A program made the position numbers and the translations under genes. Of a stretch of DNA of 64,000 bases, positions 18,628 through 27,055 are shown piece after piece (positions within the stretch are counted from its first letter, which is position 1; the number at the start of each line of letters is the position of its first letter). A model generated the notes under the pieces. It worked only from the letters and a program-made list of their open reading frames with translations, had not been told where the DNA came from and made no database searches. The stretch comes from Acetatifactor sp. (GTDB lineage: Bacteria; Bacillota; Clostridia; Lachnospirales; Lachnospiraceae), in NCBI GenBank assembly GCA_018385425.1, contig JAHBAA010000039.1, forward strand, positions 1 through 64,000. The letters run 5' to 3'.

Positions 18628-20943
18628 ATGAAGAGACTGGCTGCACGATTTGCTGTATTATGTTTGCTTTGCCTGACTGCCTGCGGAAAGGAAGCTGCTG
18701 CTTCAGAGCCGGACGATCAACCGACTGCGGCAGTTGATTGGCGTACGAATGGTTTCACGGTGTCGGGGGATATGGAAGAGGAACAGCAGCTTTGGGTGGA
18801 TCACTACGAAAAATGGGAGCACGAGATTCCGCTGGGGGAGAAGGAAGAGGTCTTTCATACTCATGAAATGGGTACTTTAAATGGAAAGATCTATCGACTT
18901 TTGTCAATTATTGAGCCTCCGATAGGGGTTGCCCGCAGAATGTATCTGGAGATCTATGATCCCTTTACAAGGGATCTGCAGACAAAAGAATTTCAGCCAT
19001 TGGGATTGATCGACAACCTGATCGATGTGGATGCCGACTTGATTTCGGAGACAGAATTTGCATACCAGATGCAGACCTTTGAAACCGGTGGGGAAGAAGA
19101 ATTTCCTCTGATTTGGGACGGAATGATTTATACGACGATGGAGGGCGAACAGTCTGAAGCGGATATGCTCCATGCATTCATAGAGAACGAGGTTGTCCAA
19201 CCCAGTTATCCGGGCATTATACTGATGCCGAATTGTACGATGGATGGAGCGGGAAACAATTATGTCCGGAAGCAGAGCGACGGCAGGGATTACCCTTCTG
19301 TTGTTGTTTTTGCAAGGGATGGATCCGTCATAATGGAATATGTTGTCCCAAACTATGCAAACATCCTTGAACCGTTTAAGCTGGAAGGGGAGATCGTATT
19401 TCCGGTTCAAAATATGGATAAATCCATGGATTATCTTTGGTTTGATGTATCGAAGCAAGAAGTGAAGAGTCTTGCACATTTGGAGGAGTCTGAGCTTATC
19501 AGGCGAATCTATGGCTATCATAAGAACTGTCTCTACTTTGAGACGTTAGATGGCATTGTGAAATGGAATGCAGACAATGGCCAGCGAAAACTGATTTTTG
19601 ATTTCGAAGAAAATGGTGTGAGCATCCAATATGAAAAAATGCTTGTATTCCCTGAGGATGGTGCCCCGATATTACGAATGTACGGCTATGTAAATGAGGA
19701 ATACCGGGATTTGATCGCAGTTTTGTCGCCGGAGGAGGTAGAAACGGAGGATGCAATTCGAATTGTAAATCTTGTCGGAACGGACAAACGCCTGGCGACC
19801 GCAGTCGGTGTGGCAAACAGGGATAATCTGAATCATCGCTATCAATTGGAGGTTGCGGACAAGGATACCTATGAGGCCAGGCGAACGAAGCTGCTGGCCG
19901 ATTTGACAGCCGGAAACGGACCGGATATGATGTATCTTTCCTGTGAAGATTTTGAACTTCTTCGGGACAAAGGTTTGTTTGCCGATTTGGAGAGCCTGAT
20001 CAGTGAAGAGGACAAAAAACGGATTTTGCCCGGTGTGCTGGAGTTGGGAAGAGCAGACGGTATCCTTCAGGGCTTTCCCCTGAAAATCAGTACAGAGACC
20101 ATTCTTATTTCAGAATCGGTTGGAGCAGGAGACTCCTGGACTCTGGATGAGATGATCTCTTTGATGGATCAGGGGAAACTGAGCGGACGTATGACTTATG
20201 CTGGGAAAATGACAGGACCGGCCTTCTCGTTGGGCAGGATGCTTCAATATTGTCTTGCGGATAGTTTTCTGATTGACTGGGAGAAACGAGAGAGCCATTT
20301 CGATGACGATCGCTTTGTAAGGTGGTTGGATTATTCCGTAACACCGGTGGATATGGATCAGGATTACACGGAAATGCCGTTGGGAGAACATGGGGAATTA
20401 CTGCATTGTATTACGAATGATAGTTTTATGGGTATTGGTTATATGGAAGGCAGTTATTTTGCGAAGGATGGATATTATATCGGATATCCTGCGAAGGAAC
20501 ACAGCGGTACTTATTTGATGACTCCGGGGGTACTGGTTGTGAATCGTGCGTCGACTAATCTGGAGGCAATTGAAGCTTTTTTTCATTGTTGTCTATCCAA
20601 CGAGGTGCAATTCACAGAGGATGATATGAATGTCTTAGCAATTGATTACGATGATTATTTTTACGATGAGGAAATTGACAGCTTGTTTTGGGTGGTAGGA
20701 AGAAAAGCATATGGTCTGAATGTTTTTCCGGATGGCACGACTTCCATAGATCAGGCGAAACGGATGTATGAACATTGCTCAAAGGCTCCCCGCATGTACC
20801 AGTCAATCATGAATATCTTTGATGAGGAAATCTGGGCATTTATCGATGGGGACAAGAGCGCTAAGGAGGTGGCGGAGACCATTGATAAGAGGGTGCAGGT
20901 CTATCTGGATGAGGAGAATGAAACGCATGTTGTAAATCCATAA
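18628..20943 (+). CDS. Large lipoprotein with C-terminal extracellular solute-binding (sugar-type) domain
   Basis: Lipobox LCLTAC; C-terminal half YEARRTKLLADLTAGNGPDMMYLSCEDFELLRDKGLFADLESLI and later SBP-like segments. Confidence 0.7.
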   Translation: MKRLAARFAVLCLLCLTACGKEAAASEPDDQPTAAVDWRTNGFTVSGDMEEEQQLWVDHYEKWEHEIPLGEKEEVFHTHEMGTLNGKIYRLLSIIEPPIGVARRMYLEIYDPFTRDLQTKEFQPLGLIDNLIDVDADLISETEFAYQMQTFETGGEEEFPLIWDGMIYTTMEGEQSEADMLHAFIENEVVQPSYPGIILMPNCTMDGAGNNYVRKQSDGRDYPSVVVFARDGSVIMEYVVPNYANILEPFKLEGEIVFPVQNMDKSMDYLWFDVSKQEVKSLAHLEESELIRRIYGYHKNCLYFETLDGIVKWNADNGQRKLIFDFEENGVSIQYEKMLVFPEDGAPILRMYGYVNEEYRDLIAVLSPEEVETEDAIRIVNLVGTDKRLATAVGVANRDNLNHRYQLEVADKDTYEARRTKLLADLTAGNGPDMMYLSCEDFELLRDKGLFADLESLISEEDKKRILPGVLELGRADGILQGFPLKISTETILISESVGAGDSWTLDEMISLMDQGKLSGRMTYAGKMTGPAFSLGRMLQYCLADSFLIDWEKRESHFDDDRFVRWLDYSVTPVDMDQDYTEMPLGEHGELLHCITNDSFMGIGYMEGSYFAKDGYYIGYPAKEHSGTYLMTPGVLVVNRASTNLEAIEAFFHCCLSNEVQFTEDDMNVLAIDYDDYFYDEEIDSLFWVVGRKAYGLNVFPDGTTSIDQAKRMYEHCSKAPRMYQSIMNIFDEEIWAFIDGDKSAKEVAETIDKRVQVYLDEENETHVVNP

Positions 20944-21035
20944 ATTGCCAATATTTTTCAACAAATAGAAAAAATCCCTTGCCAAAAACAGAAAGCTGTG
21001 ATACTATAATCACTGTTGTGAGGAAGTTCACATAT

Positions 21036-21118
21036 GCCGGCGTGTCGGAATGGCAGACGAGGCAGACTCAAAATCTGTTGTTGGCAACAACGTGCGGGTT
21101 CAAGTCCCGCTGCCGGCA
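21036..21118 (+). tRNA. tRNA-Leu (anticodon CAA)
   Basis: Acceptor stem gccggcg/tgccggc, anticodon loop ctCAAaa in stem gcaga/tctgt, long variable arm, T-arm gcgggttcaagtcccgc. Confidence 0.93.
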
Positions 21119-21120
21119 GG

Positions 21121-21156
21121 AAACCTTGATGGCTCAGGCCTTCAAGGTTTTTTTTG
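21121..21156 (+). terminator. Rho-independent terminator downstream of tRNA-Leu
   Basis: aaaccttgatggctcaggccttcaaggtttttttt. Confidence 0.8.
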
Positions 21157-21255
21157 AAAAAACTGTAAAAAAGTGGAAAAATCGTGAATAAGTACTGGAC
21201 TTTTTTCTGAAAGTGTAGTATATTTTATGTGTAATAAATAAAGGGGGATTTGCAT

Positions 21256-21615
21256 ATGGGCAAATATGATGTTTCCAACACCGAGAGACAGATCATGGAG
21301 TATCTCTGGGACCGCAACACTACCGTTCAGACAGGTGAACTGCTGTCAGAGTTTAATTCCAGAGGAAAGAACTGGAAAGCACAGACACTGAATACTTTGC
21401 TGATCCGTCTTGCAGAGATGGGTTTGATTCAGCGTCAGAGAGGCAAGGTAACACCGGCTTATTCCCGCCAGGAGTATAATCGTCGTGTGGCTACCGATAT
21501 TTTGGAGAGATCCTATCAGGGTAAGCTGAAGAATTTTATCGCAGCTTTGACCGGAGGTTCTCAGATCGATGATGCGCTGTATGCCGAGCTGAAGGAAATG
21601 ATTGAAGGAAAATAG
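21256..21615 (+). CDS. BlaI/MecI/CopY family transcriptional regulator
   Basis: NTERQIMEYLWDRNTTVQTGELLSEFNSRGKNWKAQTLNTLLIRLAEMGLI winged helix. Confidence 0.9.
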   Translation: MGKYDVSNTERQIMEYLWDRNTTVQTGELLSEFNSRGKNWKAQTLNTLLIRLAEMGLIQRQRGKVTPAYSRQEYNRRVATDILERSYQGKLKNFIAALTGGSQIDDALYAELKEMIEGK

Positions 21616-21638
21616 AGACCGAGAGAGGATAGTTCTGT

Positions 21639-22976
21639 ATGAGATACATCATTGTGATGTCTCTTGCCGGCAGTATCCTTTTTCTGGCGTTTCTTTTTGT
21701 TGAAATGCTGGGAGACAGGTACTTTTGCATGAGAGACAGGACTGTTTTCCTGAGACTGATCGTCGCGTTTTTTCTGATTCCATCCGTTCCGATTGCTGCA
21801 TTCTATCGCTATATCTGGTCTTTTCTGAAAGAACAGATCGATTTGATGGCGCTGCTTGACGAGGAAAGCGCATATCGGCTGGACTATATTGTGTACCATG
21901 CAGGGAAGCAGATGGACTTATCAAACAGTCTGAATGTGCTGCTGTTCGGCGGAGTTGTCTGGATCTTAGGCGGTTGTATTGCCTTTGCACTTGACAAAAC
22001 CGGAGCGATTCTTCAATTGCGCCGGATTCGTGTCTGCAGTCAATTGTCTCATCGAAAGGAATTGCTGGCCTTATTGGATAAGCTGCGGTCGGAATATAGG
22101 ATAAGGAGAGGCATCTCTCTGTATGAATATCCGGTTCCCATATCCTCGTTTACCGTTGGCACGATTCACCCGAAGATTTTCATCTATCCCGGAGACAGTG
22201 ACGAAACATTGGAACTGATTCTCAGGCATGAGATGATACATATCAGACGATTTGATGTCCTGCTGAAACAGCTGACAGCCATTGCCACTTATCTGCACTG
22301 GTTTAATCCGCTGGTTTATTTTCTGAAGTATAAGGTATCTCTGATAACAGAATTGACCTGTGACGAGTGCCTGACGCAGAGAGCAGTGGACCATACCAGA
22401 AGGCAATATGCGAATTTGCTGGTGGAGACTGCAAAGCTTGAGACGACAGTCTGTTTTTCCAATCACTTCAGTGAACAAAGAAGCTTAAAGAAAAGGATAG
22501 AGTATATAATGAAAGACCATTCATGTAATTCGTGGAAGCGATATGTTGTGGGATCGATCATGGCCTTATTGGTATTGGGGACATCCTTTGTCTCTCTGGC
22601 CAATCCCAGTATTTCACAGGTGGAGTTCTGTGAGAATGAGCTGTGCGAGGTAGACATGTTAGCCGATGGGGACGCAATGTTTCTGGCGGATGGTTTTGCT
22701 GCGGATTGGACTTCAGATGCGGAGCCGCAGGAAATACTTGCTGCAGAGCAGTTCGTTGCGGAAGACGGTACCATCTATGTGATTGACCCGATGGCTTCTT
22801 CTTCCTACTTCTCCTGTACCCACTCCTTTGTAAGCGGAGTCTATCAGTCACACGTGAAAAATGCTGACCGAAGCTGTGTTGTCAGAAGCTTCAGAGCCGA
22901 GAGATGCAGTAAATGTGGTCTGGTAAGGGTCTATGAACAGATTTCAAAAGTTACCTACGAACCATGCCCTCATTGA
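21639..22976 (+). CDS. M56 family metallopeptidase (BlaR1-like) with Cys-rich C-terminal domain
   Basis: LILRHEMIHIRRFDVLLKQLTAIATYLHWFNPLVYFLKYKVSLITELTCDE (HExxH-like and ELxCDE motifs); follows blaI-like gene. Confidence 0.88.
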   Translation: MRYIIVMSLAGSILFLAFLFVEMLGDRYFCMRDRTVFLRLIVAFFLIPSVPIAAFYRYIWSFLKEQIDLMALLDEESAYRLDYIVYHAGKQMDLSNSLNVLLFGGVVWILGGCIAFALDKTGAILQLRRIRVCSQLSHRKELLALLDKLRSEYRIRRGISLYEYPVPISSFTVGTIHPKIFIYPGDSDETLELILRHEMIHIRRFDVLLKQLTAIATYLHWFNPLVYFLKYKVSLITELTCDECLTQRAVDHTRRQYANLLVETAKLETTVCFSNHFSEQRSLKKRIEYIMKDHSCNSWKRYVVGSIMALLVLGTSFVSLANPSISQVEFCENELCEVDMLADGDAMFLADGFAADWTSDAEPQEILAAEQFVAEDGTIYVIDPMASSSYFSCTHSFVSGVYQSHVKNADRSCVVRSFRAERCSKCGLVRVYEQISKVTYEPCPH

Positions 22977-22984
22977 GAAACAGC

Positions 22985-23023
22985 TGCCTGACTCATGATT
23001 TTCGTCGTGAGTCAGGCTTTTTT
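22985..23023 (+). terminator. Rho-independent terminator
   Basis: gcctgactcatgattttcgtcgtgagtcaggctttttt. Confidence 0.85.
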
Positions 23024-23150
23024 GATACACTCCGGATAAAACGTGAAACTTCTTGGGGATTTTTTGCGGAATTTTTTGAAAAAATGTAGAAAATTCCGAA
23101 GCTGTCTGCTATAATGAAGTCACTATATTTAAAAGGGGGAGGTATCAGTA

Positions 23151-24032
23151 ATGTTTGACACGATCAAATATTCACTTACCAATGGAGCAGCATCTGTTGC
23201 AAAAGCAGTTCTGTTCCTCGTACTGGCTATCGTGGTAGCCAATTTAGTTAAAGGGCTTGTTTTGAAACTCATCGACTCTACGAAGATCAAAGAGTGGCTG
23301 GGCAAGCTGGATCCTGAGGACAAGAAAGGGGAGATTCGTACCTTTATCTCCAAGCTGGTATATCTGCTTGTGTTCCTTCTCTTTGTTCCCGCTATTTTTT
23401 CAGCGCTTGGCATGAGCGGCATTATGTCCCCGATCACAAGTATTCTGAATACCATCTGGGGCTATGTACCGAATGTGTTGGCTGCTGCAATTATTGTTGC
23501 AATCGGTTCTCTGGTAGCAAAGCTTGTGGGACAGATCGTAACCAAGGTGATCGCGGCTGCCGGTCTGGATGCCAAGCTGGCGAACCTGATGGACGAGAAG
23601 TACAGCAAGTTCGTGCTCTCCAACGTAGTCGGCAAGACAGTTCACGTTGTATTGGTGATCTTCTTTGCGGTACAGGCTCTGTATGCATTGAATCTTAATG
23701 TTCTCATCAACATCGGCAACCTGATCATCGGTTATATGCCTGAGGTTCTTACCGCAGTGATCATTTTCGTTGTTGCTCTTCTTGTAAGCGCTATGGCTGA
23801 GAAGGCTCTGACCAAGAGCGGTTTCAAGAGCTATGCAGTGATCGCTAAGGTTGCTATCCTGGTTGTAGCAGGTTTCATGATCCTGAACGAGCTTCATATC
23901 GCAACTTCTATTGTGAATGCTGCATTTGTGATCGTTCTGGCTGCTATCGGTGTTGCATTTGCACTTTCCTTCGGTCTTGGCGGAAGAGAGTTTGCTGCTA
24001 AGGTTCTGGAGAAATTTCACGAGAAGAAATAA
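23151..24032 (+). CDS. Mechanosensitive ion channel family / conserved TM-helix repeat protein
   Basis: Repeated amphipathic TM segments (IWGYVPNVLAAAIIVAIGSLVAKLVGQIV; IGYMPEVLTAVIIFVVALLVSAMAEK; FALSFGLGGREFAAKV). Confidence 0.8.
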   Translation: MFDTIKYSLTNGAASVAKAVLFLVLAIVVANLVKGLVLKLIDSTKIKEWLGKLDPEDKKGEIRTFISKLVYLLVFLLFVPAIFSALGMSGIMSPITSILNTIWGYVPNVLAAAIIVAIGSLVAKLVGQIVTKVIAAAGLDAKLANLMDEKYSKFVLSNVVGKTVHVVLVIFFAVQALYALNLNVLINIGNLIIGYMPEVLTAVIIFVVALLVSAMAEKALTKSGFKSYAVIAKVAILVVAGFMILNELHIATSIVNAAFVIVLAAIGVAFALSFGLGGREFAAKVLEKFHEKK

Positions 24033-24060
24033 GACTTTTCATATGCAGTAAGGATGACTG

Positions 24061-24096
24061 GCACCTTTTGCTTACCGGCAAAAGGTGCTTTTTTTA
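24061..24096 (+). terminator. Rho-independent terminator
   Basis: gcaccttttgcttaccggcaaaaggtgcttttttt. Confidence 0.85.
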
Positions 24097-24171
24097 ACGG
24101 GGACTTTCTTTTTTGTATGCAAAATGCTATACTATTACCGGGAATGCATTTCAAAAAAAGGGGATGTTGTG

Positions 24172-24372
24172 ATGAATTTTAAGGAACGCTATTTGGCAGG
24201 AGAGATTGCCTTTGAGGAAATCGACGAGTATTGTTTTGAATGGGGAAACAGTGATGATGAGAGAACGCTGGCTCAGTATCTGGGACTGAATGCGGAGGAA
24301 GAGGATGCATGGGTCAGCGTCAGTGAAGAGGCACTGAAAGAATTGCTGGACCGGCAAAAGAAAAATGCATAA
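24172..24372 (+). CDS. Small acidic hypothetical protein (66 aa)
   Basis: MNFKERYLAGEIAFEEIDEYCFEWGNSDDERTLAQYLGL..., preceded by aaaaggggatgttg Shine-Dalgarno. Confidence 0.6.
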   Translation: MNFKERYLAGEIAFEEIDEYCFEWGNSDDERTLAQYLGLNAEEEDAWVSVSEEALKELLDRQKKNA

Positions 24373-24379
24373 AAAAACC

Positions 24380-24412
24380 TTGACTTTGTCACATTAAAGT
24401 GTTACACTTTAA
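24380..24412 (+). promoter_or_regulatory. Promoter with operator-like palindrome over the -10
   Basis: TTGACT (24380-24385), 17-nt spacer, TACACT (24403-24408); perfect dyad ttaaagtgt-t-acactttaa at 24394-24412. Confidence 0.55.
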
Positions 24413-24485
24413 CGCAGAAAAGAAAACCTGTTTCGAGACAGAAGAAATTCCTGTCCGATACCGGTAAAAAGGAAGGATGAATGTA

Positions 24486-25457
24486 ATGAAAGAGATTGCC
24501 AGTTTAATGTCATATCGCCCCAGCATCAAAGTCATTGATGCTACGCTTCGCGACGGAGGGCTTGTAAACGATTTTTATTTTACCGATGAGTTTGTCAAGG
24601 CTTTGTATCTTGCCAATCTTCGAGCAGGCGTGGACTATATGGAGTTCGGTTATAAGGCTTCCACGGAAATGTTTGATGTGAATAAGTTCGGCAAGTGGAA
24701 ATTCTGTAATGATGAAGATATTCGTGCCGTTGTGGGGGAGAATGCCACAGATCTGAAGATTGCCGTTATGGCTGATGTGGGAAGGTGTGAAAAGAAGGAT
24801 TTCCTGAAACGTTCTGAGAGTCCCATTGATCTGGTTCGTGTTGCAACCTACCTGAATACGATTCCTGCGGCAGTTGATATGATCGAGGATGCAGCAAATA
24901 AGGGCTATGAGGTCAGCTGTAACATCATGGCGATCTCCAATGCTCAGGAGGGAGATCTGAGGACGGCACTGGATATTCTGGGTCAGACACCGGTGGACGT
25001 GTTCTATATCGTGGACAGCTTTGGCGCATTGTACCCGGAGCAGGTGGCCCGTCTCACCGATATCTATGTAAATGCTGCTGAAAAGTACGGGAAAAAGGTC
25101 GGGATCCATGCCCACAACAATCAACAGCTTGCTTTTGCAAATACCATAGAGGCAGTCGGAGACGGTGTGGACTGGCTGGATGCGACCTATGCTTCCATGG
25201 GAAGAGGCGCGGGAAACTGTGCCATGGAGCTGCTGCTTGGATTCCTTCGCAACCCGAAGTATAATTTTTATCCTGCGGTTCAATTTGTGGACAAGTATAT
25301 GAATCAGCTGAAGAAGGATGGTGTGGTATGGGGCTATGATCTGCAGTATCTGATGACCGGACTGTTGAATCAGCATCCCAGAACCGCTATCCAGTTTACA
25401 AAAGATGGAAGAGATGACTACACTGAGTTCTACCGTGAGGTCGTTGCTCTGGATTGA
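24486..25457 (+). CDS. Aldolase catalytic domain protein (DRE-TIM / HMGL-like, 4-hydroxy-2-oxovalerate aldolase-like)
   Basis: IKVIDATLRDGGLVNDFYF (DATLRDG), VDSFGALYPEQV, GIHAHNNQQLAFANTIEAV. Confidence 0.85.
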   Translation: MKEIASLMSYRPSIKVIDATLRDGGLVNDFYFTDEFVKALYLANLRAGVDYMEFGYKASTEMFDVNKFGKWKFCNDEDIRAVVGENATDLKIAVMADVGRCEKKDFLKRSESPIDLVRVATYLNTIPAAVDMIEDAANKGYEVSCNIMAISNAQEGDLRTALDILGQTPVDVFYIVDSFGALYPEQVARLTDIYVNAAEKYGKKVGIHAHNNQQLAFANTIEAVGDGVDWLDATYASMGRGAGNCAMELLLGFLRNPKYNFYPAVQFVDKYMNQLKKDGVVWGYDLQYLMTGLLNQHPRTAIQFTKDGRDDYTEFYREVVALD

Positions 25458-25469
25458 AGGGAAGACGGT

Positions 25470-25509
25470 AACCTGCCACCAAGGAAAGAAACCTGATGGC
25501 AGGTTTTTA
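25470..25509 (+). terminator. Rho-independent terminator
   Basis: aacctgccaccaaggaaagaaacctgatggcaggttttta. Confidence 0.7.
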
Positions 25510-25588
25510 TTTTGCCTCTTTACGTCACTGTGCTAATGTGATAAAATACCTTGAAAATCATACTTGACTTTTATAGGAGGAGAAGATT

Positions 25589-26368
25589 ATGAAAAGTAAA
25601 ATTGTGAAACTGATCAGTGCTGTGTGTATTTGCACCATGGTTCTTGCAGGATGCGGAGGTTCCGCACAAAAGGAGATGGTGTATGCTGTTGAGGCGGGAA
25701 GTGCCGGAGAGGAAGCTGCAAAGGAGAAAAACTTCAAGATCAATTCCGTAGGATCTCAGGCAGATGCTTTGATGGAGGTCGCTTCCGGAACCTCTGATGC
25801 AGCAATTATCGATCTGCTGATGGCCGGTGCGATGATCGGTGAGGGAACCAGCTATCCCGGACTGAAGTATACCGACAAGCTTACTACTGAGGAGTACGGT
25901 GTGGGCTGCAGAAAAGACTCCGATCTGGCTGCCTATATCAATGGGGTATTCGCTGAGACCTATGCGGACGGCACTATGAAGACGATTGCGACAAAGTACG
26001 GCGTACAGGAATCTCTGGTAGAGCAGAACGCAGAGGCTGCTGCTCCTGCCGCAGACGGCGATGTCGCATATATTCAGAAAAAGGGTACGCTGATTGTTGG
26101 TATTACTGATTTTGCACCCATGGACTACGAGGATGAAAATGGCGAGTGGATCGGTTTTGATGCTGATATGGCGAGAGTTGTAGCGGATAAGCTGGGTGTG
26201 AAGATACAGTTTGTGGAGATTGACTGGGATAATAAGATCATGGAACTGAATTCCAAGAATATCGATGTAGTCTGGAACGGTATGACACTGACATCCGAGG
26301 TGAAGGCAGCGATGGAGTGCAGCAATCCTTACTGCAACAATGCGCAGGTGGTAGTGGTCAAGAAATAG
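25589..26368 (+). CDS. Amino-acid ABC transporter substrate-binding lipoprotein (SBP_bac_3-like) with apparently circularly permuted lobe order
   Basis: Lipobox VLAGC; C-lobe motifs (SQADALMEVASGTSDAAIID...TTEEYGVGCRKDSDLAAYINGVFAETYADGTMKTIATKYG) precede N-lobe motifs (IQKKGTLIVGITDFAPMDYEDENGEWIGFDADMARVVADKLGVKIQFVEIDWDNKI...NIDVVWNGMTLTSEV...QVVVVKK-stop). Confidence 0.85.
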   Translation: MKSKIVKLISAVCICTMVLAGCGGSAQKEMVYAVEAGSAGEEAAKEKNFKINSVGSQADALMEVASGTSDAAIIDLLMAGAMIGEGTSYPGLKYTDKLTTEEYGVGCRKDSDLAAYINGVFAETYADGTMKTIATKYGVQESLVEQNAEAAAPAADGDVAYIQKKGTLIVGITDFAPMDYEDENGEWIGFDADMARVVADKLGVKIQFVEIDWDNKIMELNSKNIDVVWNGMTLTSEVKAAMECSNPYCNNAQVVVVKK

Positions 26369-26387
26369 TTTACATAGGAGTCCTGAT

Positions 26388-27044
26388 ATGTTTTGGTCTG
26401 TCACACAGTCCCTTTTGAGTGGTCTTTGGACCACCTTTGAACTCTTTATATTTACCCTGGCATTTTCTCTGCCTATCGGGCTTTTGATCGCACTTGCGAC
26501 GCTGAGTAAGTTCAAACCCTTGAGCAGTCTGATGCAGGTCCTTGTATGGATCATCCGAGGCACACCTCTGATGCTGCAGCTGATCGTGATTTTCTATGGC
26601 CCCGGTCTGTGGCTGGAACAGAATATCTGGTCCGGCGACGAGAAGGGCCGCATCACTGCTGCGGTAGTGGCGTTTACCATCAATTATGCCTGCTATTTTT
26701 CTGTGATCTTCAGGGGCGGTATAGAGGGGGTTCCTGCCGGACAGCGAGAGGCAGGACAGGTGCTCGGCATGACCAAGACACAGATCTTCTTTCGCATTAC
26801 CCTTCTGCAAATGGTGAAGCGAGTGGTCCCGCCTATGTCCAATGAAATCATCACACTGGTAAAGGATACCGCTTTGGCAAGGGTGATCGCTGCCCAGGAG
26901 CTGACCTTTGCCGGCTATTCCTTTATGAAGTCGGACGGTATTACATGGCCCCTGTTCTATACCGGTGTGTTTTACCTTGCCTTTGTGGGGCTCTTGACCC
27001 TGCTTTTCAACCGGTTGGAACGTAAATTGTCATATTTCAGGTAG
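26388..27044 (+). CDS. Amino-acid ABC transporter permease
   Basis: GLWTTFELFIFTLAFSLPIGLLIALA, IIRGTPLMLQLIVIFY, EVPAGQREAGQVLGMTKTQIF-like EAA loop. Confidence 0.93.
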   Translation: MFWSVTQSLLSGLWTTFELFIFTLAFSLPIGLLIALATLSKFKPLSSLMQVLVWIIRGTPLMLQLIVIFYGPGLWLEQNIWSGDEKGRITAAVVAFTINYACYFSVIFRGGIEGVPAGQREAGQVLGMTKTQIFFRITLLQMVKRVVPPMSNEIITLVKDTALARVIAAQELTFAGYSFMKSDGITWPLFYTGVFYLAFVGLLTLLFNRLERKLSYFR

Positions 27045-27055
27045 AGGGTAGAAGA

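Noticed and set aside
20979-21191. 70-aa plus-strand ORF
   Set aside because: It overlaps tRNA-Leu(CAA) and its terminator; not a credible protein gene.
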